Assembly: GCA_000226015.1 (NCBI GenBank)
Contig: JH153540.1
Span: 914 to 30,629 of the forward strand
Direction of reading: 5' to 3'
DNA: 29,716 nt
From: Mnemiopsis leidyi
Lineage: Eukaryota > Ctenophora > Tentaculata > Lobata > Bolinopsidae
The notes under the pieces are model-generated. The model searched no databases, was not told the DNA's origin, and worked only from the letters and a program-made list of their open reading frames with translations. Below are positions 26,785 through 29,716 of the stretch, piece by piece; position 1 is the first letter of the stretch; each line of letters begins with the position of its first letter. A program made the translations under genes and the position numbers.

Positions 26785-27336
26785 TTAGATAAGGTACAAA
26801 AAGGAAAGGAGGATGGCATAGAATCCAAAAGTTGTAGCACCAGATCGATCGGCCTCAAGAACACATTCATCACCGTTACATTTGGCAGGTTTTCCACATG
26901 TGGCCTTAATGTTTGAGATAATGTCTTTCATTTCCTCATCCTTGGCGAACTCTGCAGCTAAAGCAGTTTCCCAGATATCGCAGATAGCTTCACTCATTGC
27001 GGTGCTTTCAGCTGTGCTGTCGTCCATGCACCCTTGCGATTCGAATTCCATGTTTCCGGAAACCGTAGAGAAAGCAGTAACTCCTTCGGAAGTCGTTTCA
27101 ATTTTCAGATCAGCAGTTGCAAGAACGCTATATTTAAAGCAGGCTTGTCCTTTTGGGCAGGTCTTCACTGTCGCCTTGTCGTAAGCCCTTTCTGAAGCAG
27201 AAACAGTGGCAAGAAGATCCGTCACGCTCTCTCCTGATCCATAACTGAATTTTGTCATCTTGGCGCCACCATCGTAACATTGATTAGTAGCCGCGGCCGT
27301 TGCGAGGAGGGCACAGAACACAGTCAATTTCATCAT
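26785..27336 (-). CDS. secreted Cys-rich protein with GPI-type C-terminus
   Basis: 183 aa, single exon. The start is the first of two adjacent Met codons; residues 1-17 (MMKLTVFCALLATAAAT) form a signal peptide with likely cleavage before N18-Q-C. The mature part has eight cysteines (20, 60, 66, 103, 119, 147, 153, 158), including CPKGQACF and CGKPAKCNGDEC. The latter loosely recalls the end of Ly6/uPAR-type domains, but the spacing is not canonical. After a small-residue stretch (DRSGATTFG) the protein ends in a hydrophobic tail (FYAILLSFLYLI) with no charged residue after it, typical of a GPI signal. The likely location is the outer cell surface. Function unknown. Confidence 0.75.
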   Translation of the reverse strand: MMKLTVFCALLATAAATNQCYDGGAKMTKFSYGSGESVTDLLATVSASERAYDKATVKTCPKGQACFKYSVLATADLKIETTSEGVTAFSTVSGNMEFESQGCMDDSTAESTAMSEAICDIWETALAAEFAKDEEMKDIISNIKATCGKPAKCNGDECVLEADRSGATTFGFYAILLSFLYLI

Positions 27337-27352
27337 CTTCGAAAATTTTTGG

Positions 27353-27372
27353 TAAATCCTACGAAGGATTTA
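27353..27372. promoter_or_regulatory. hairpin in the 5' leader of the secreted protein gene
   Basis: TAAATCCT-ACGA-AGGATTTA is a perfect 8-bp stem with a 4-nt loop, ending 16 nt upstream of the minus-strand ATG. It could be an RNA hairpin or a palindromic protein-binding site. Which one cannot be told from sequence. Confidence 0.45.
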
Positions 27373-27846
27373 ACTTATTTTAATATGATTGTTTAATACT
27401 AATAAAACAAGATTTATCATGTGCTTATTTGCCACAAATGAACAATCTTACTTCTAAAATCAGGCATGATCAGATAATAATAATTTACTAATCTAGCTAA
27501 TCATAGATCAAATCATACACAATTTTGATTAATTCCGATAAGGTATGCTAGTAGTAGTCGAATAGTAAATAAGATTCATCTTCGAACATGTAAACATGGC
27601 CTGGCTATGTATTTAAAATCTATAACCTAACAACAACTACTTATACCAGAATTTCATGGTGAAACTGAAAATGAAAGTGCAACTGCAACTGAAACTAACG
27701 CTGCCTTTTCCGAGACAATGGCTGCGGTAAGTGAAAAAACCACAGCGATTTGTAGAAACAGTTCATGTTCAGACTTACATCAGCATTATATCAGGACTCA
27801 CGTGCACGTGGAAGTGCAACAATAACACTGACTTAAAATAACATTC

Positions 27847-27908
27847 GCGAGATTATATCCGCCTGACGTTCTTAAACGAACTGCGAGAGTCGGGTATAAC
27901 CGCGACAA
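27847..27908 (+). repeat. dispersed repeat, copy 2
   Basis: CGAGATTATATCC, then CGTTCTTAAACGAA, then GCGAGAGTCGGGTATAACCG and CGACAA. It shares both conserved blocks with 28430-28490 and, inverted, with 1070-1139. Confidence 0.65.
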
Positions 27909-28429
27909 GAAAAACAGTAGTTTTGCCGGAGGAAGTGCACCTGTACACATTGTTTAAGAACTGTCTTTAGGTAGCTTAGCTGTGTATATCAGAACCAATG
28001 TACCCTGCCTAGCTCTGACATGATTCAAAACTCCTGTAGGTGCAGCAATTACTGTAGAGCGTTTTGAAAAATCGTTCAGTTTTAGTTTACTCTTACAATA
28101 TTCAACAAGCAACTGTGCAACAAGAATTGCGCCCGATTAGATAGGTCCATCTCTCCAATTCTGAAGAAGCTTCTTTGATCTGCGCTCTGCTAGTGCTAGA
28201 AGCGGTTGGATTTGGGCAGCAGATATGTATGAGTATGACTGTTAATATAACTTTTGCCGCCAATACTGCTGATGGAATTCCGCGGCATGAGCTACGCAGT
28301 GAAAATATTGGCAGTTAAACTCGATCATTTTTGTTGCAACTTGTTCGATGATATTGATGCTGTGTACTTGGGGCTGTAGATACGTATCGATCATGCGCCA
28401 TGGTCATTGGTTTGTAAGGCTTAAAACTT

Positions 28430-28490
28430 GACGAGATTATATGAATATCCGTCTACCGTTCTAACGAGAGTCGGGTATCACCGCGACAAC
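28430..28490 (+). repeat. dispersed repeat, copy 3
   Basis: GACGAGATTATATGAATATCC, with a 6-nt insertion relative to the other copies, then GTCTACCGTTCTAACGAGAG and TCGGGTATCACCGCGACAA. This is the most compact copy, with no spacer between the two blocks. Confidence 0.65.
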
Positions 28491-29020
28491 TTAAAACCGG
28501 CCTTAAAATTTTAGCTATGAAAAACAACGGACGTTGATAATTTCGACGGTGCAGTTAAATAGTTATACTCTTTTTTGGCTTAAGTAAGGTTAGAAGTTTC
28601 AGTTTTATTAGCTTGCGGTGGCTGGTAGGTATACGCGGTTCTCGCAGCTTATATTGCTATTTTTGAGCCATTTTATTGTTTTTTACTTTCGAATGTTAAG
28701 AGTAAAATGTTTGTTGTTGCCGTTATAAGTGTTAGCAGATAGCAATAACATCTTGAACTATAGTCAAATATGACTGTTATTGATACTGAAAGTGCCGTGA
28801 AATCAGGTGCAGCCGAGCGCGATTCATCATTCATGAGCTCATGAGGTATCCGCATGCGATTCGTGAAGCTGAATTAGTAATTACGATAGCTGATTCAATC
28901 TGTCCATTGCGATGTGTTTATGTATGTAACGCTGCACACTGTTATTTTACACATTTATGTTTCACTAAAAACGAATGTTTTCTAACAAAGATTATCGTTT
29001 CGGACACTGCAGTTGACCAA

Positions 29021-29051
29021 CCCCGCTGGCCTCTAATAAAGGCCAGCGGGG
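29021..29051. repeat. GC-rich perfect hairpin
   Basis: CCCCGCTGGCCT (29021-29032) and AGGCCAGCGGGG (29040-29051) pair perfectly around a 7-nt loop CTAATAA. Flanking CCAA/TTGG extends the symmetry after a 2-nt bulge. It stands out in an AT-rich region. Confidence 0.85.
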
Positions 29052-29555
29052 AATTGGCTTTATTACACTCCTGAGGGAAGGGGGCGGTATACTTTAAGTT
29101 AAAGGGGCGGCAATTTGACAGTCTTCAAGGAAAACCAACACAAATTACAATGCTTCTCATATTTTGAACAATTTAAACTTTAAAGATTTTAGTAGAATTG
29201 ACACGTTTATTGTTAATGTTATATCATGATTTAAAAGTTTTTGATTTAAAAAATCCACAAAATTATTTTTAGATTTAATCAGTTCGTCGACAGATCTCCA
29301 GCAAATTAGAGGACAAGAGAAGTATAGTTGTATGAGAGATTATAGTATGTCAAGAGAGGCGACTGGCGAGATGATAGAAGCAAGAGAGTCAACTAAAGAC
29401 GGTGGAGTGATAATAGATGGTGGAGTGATAAGAGATGATAGAGAAGTCAAATGTAAAAAAGCAGAGTCTAGCTTTAGTAGAGCAACTAAGTAAAAATGGA
29501 GAATTTAGGATGAAATCATTGTTTCCACCTGCAGATAAGATCCAATTTATTTCAT
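29052..29555. other. no gene; purine-rich degenerate repeat
   Basis: From about 29330 to 29455 GA-rich motifs such as GGTGGAGTGATAATAGATGG and GGTGGAGTGATAAGAGATGA recur with variation, a degenerate minisatellite. No ORF or RNA gene is seen. Confidence 0.5.
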
Positions 29556-29716
29556 CCACTCACTCACTCACTCACTCACTCACTCACTCACTCACTCACT
29601 CACTCACTCACTCACTCACTCACTCACTCACTCACTCACTCACTCACTCACTCACTCACTCACTCACTCACTCACTCACTCACTCACTCACGTCACTCAC
29701 TCACTCACTCACTCAC
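29556..29716. repeat. (CACT)n microsatellite running off the window
   Basis: About 40 uninterrupted CACT units, one interruption at about 29690-29693 (CACGTCACT), then more units to the last base. True length cannot be known from this window. Confidence 0.95.

Larger units (their letters stand above)
27373..29020. other. intergenic region with dispersed repeat copies
   Basis: No gene is supported. ORFs at 28673-28855 (minus) and 28841-29074 (plus) overlap and lack domains. Two copies of the dispersed repeat lie at 27847 and 28430, suggesting mobile DNA debris. Confidence 0.45.

Noticed and set aside
26882-27184. Plus-strand 100-aa ORF
   Set aside because: Lies wholly antisense to the secreted-protein gene, which has a signal peptide, cysteine pattern and hydrophobic C-terminus; this one has none.
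29556-29716. CRISPR array or telomere
   Set aside because: A 4-nt CACT unit with no spacers; not a telomeric repeat of any animal I know.

Overview
This window is animal nuclear DNA. It has GT-AG introns, spliced multi-exon genes, one intronless 7TM receptor, SINE- and LINE-like debris, minisatellites and a long tetranucleotide array. No bacterial operon structure is seen. The protein repertoire (CAP-Gly, WW-like modules, class A-like GPCR, secreted Cys-rich GPI-type protein) and AT-rich introns of about 0.1-2.9 kb suggest an invertebrate metazoan. I cannot fix the phylum from sequence alone.

Layout. Positions 1-1350 hold decayed retroelement sequence on both strands. Positions 1350-4190 are gene-free with a diverged direct repeat. 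A TATA box at 4196-4202 starts what looks like a split 5' leader. The leader feeds a large plus-strand gene whose coding part runs 5537-20737 in 20 exons. The reading frame joins across all 19 introns with matching phase and gives 3198 nt, or 1065 aa. The predicted protein has a disordered head, a first WW-like segment, an EF-hand-like helical region, a second WW-like segment, about 350 residues of coiled coil, a Pro/Ser-rich linker, a CAP-Gly domain and a basic tail. It is the main novelty of the window: a microtubule-tip/centrosome/cilium-type scaffold whose exact family I do not recognise.

Nested inside its 2.9-kb intron 13, on the same strand, is a complete intronless 313-aa GPCR with its own polyA signal (15534-16538). 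Intron 4 carries a tRNA-Ser-derived SINE-like head with a 21-nt tandem tail. Intron 11 carries a compact double hairpin.

A second plus-strand gene (22243-24988, four exons, all introns phase 1) encodes a 178-aa basic protein with an AT-hook-like core. A third gene, on the minus strand (26785-27336), encodes a 183-aa secreted Cys-rich protein with a GPI-type C-terminus. Between them lie a 250-bp palindromic element (25684-25932) and a 26-nt minisatellite with inverted ends. The right end has copies of a dispersed repeat also present at 1070, a very stable GC hairpin, and a (CACT)n array running off the window. No functional link between the three genes is visible other than proximity.
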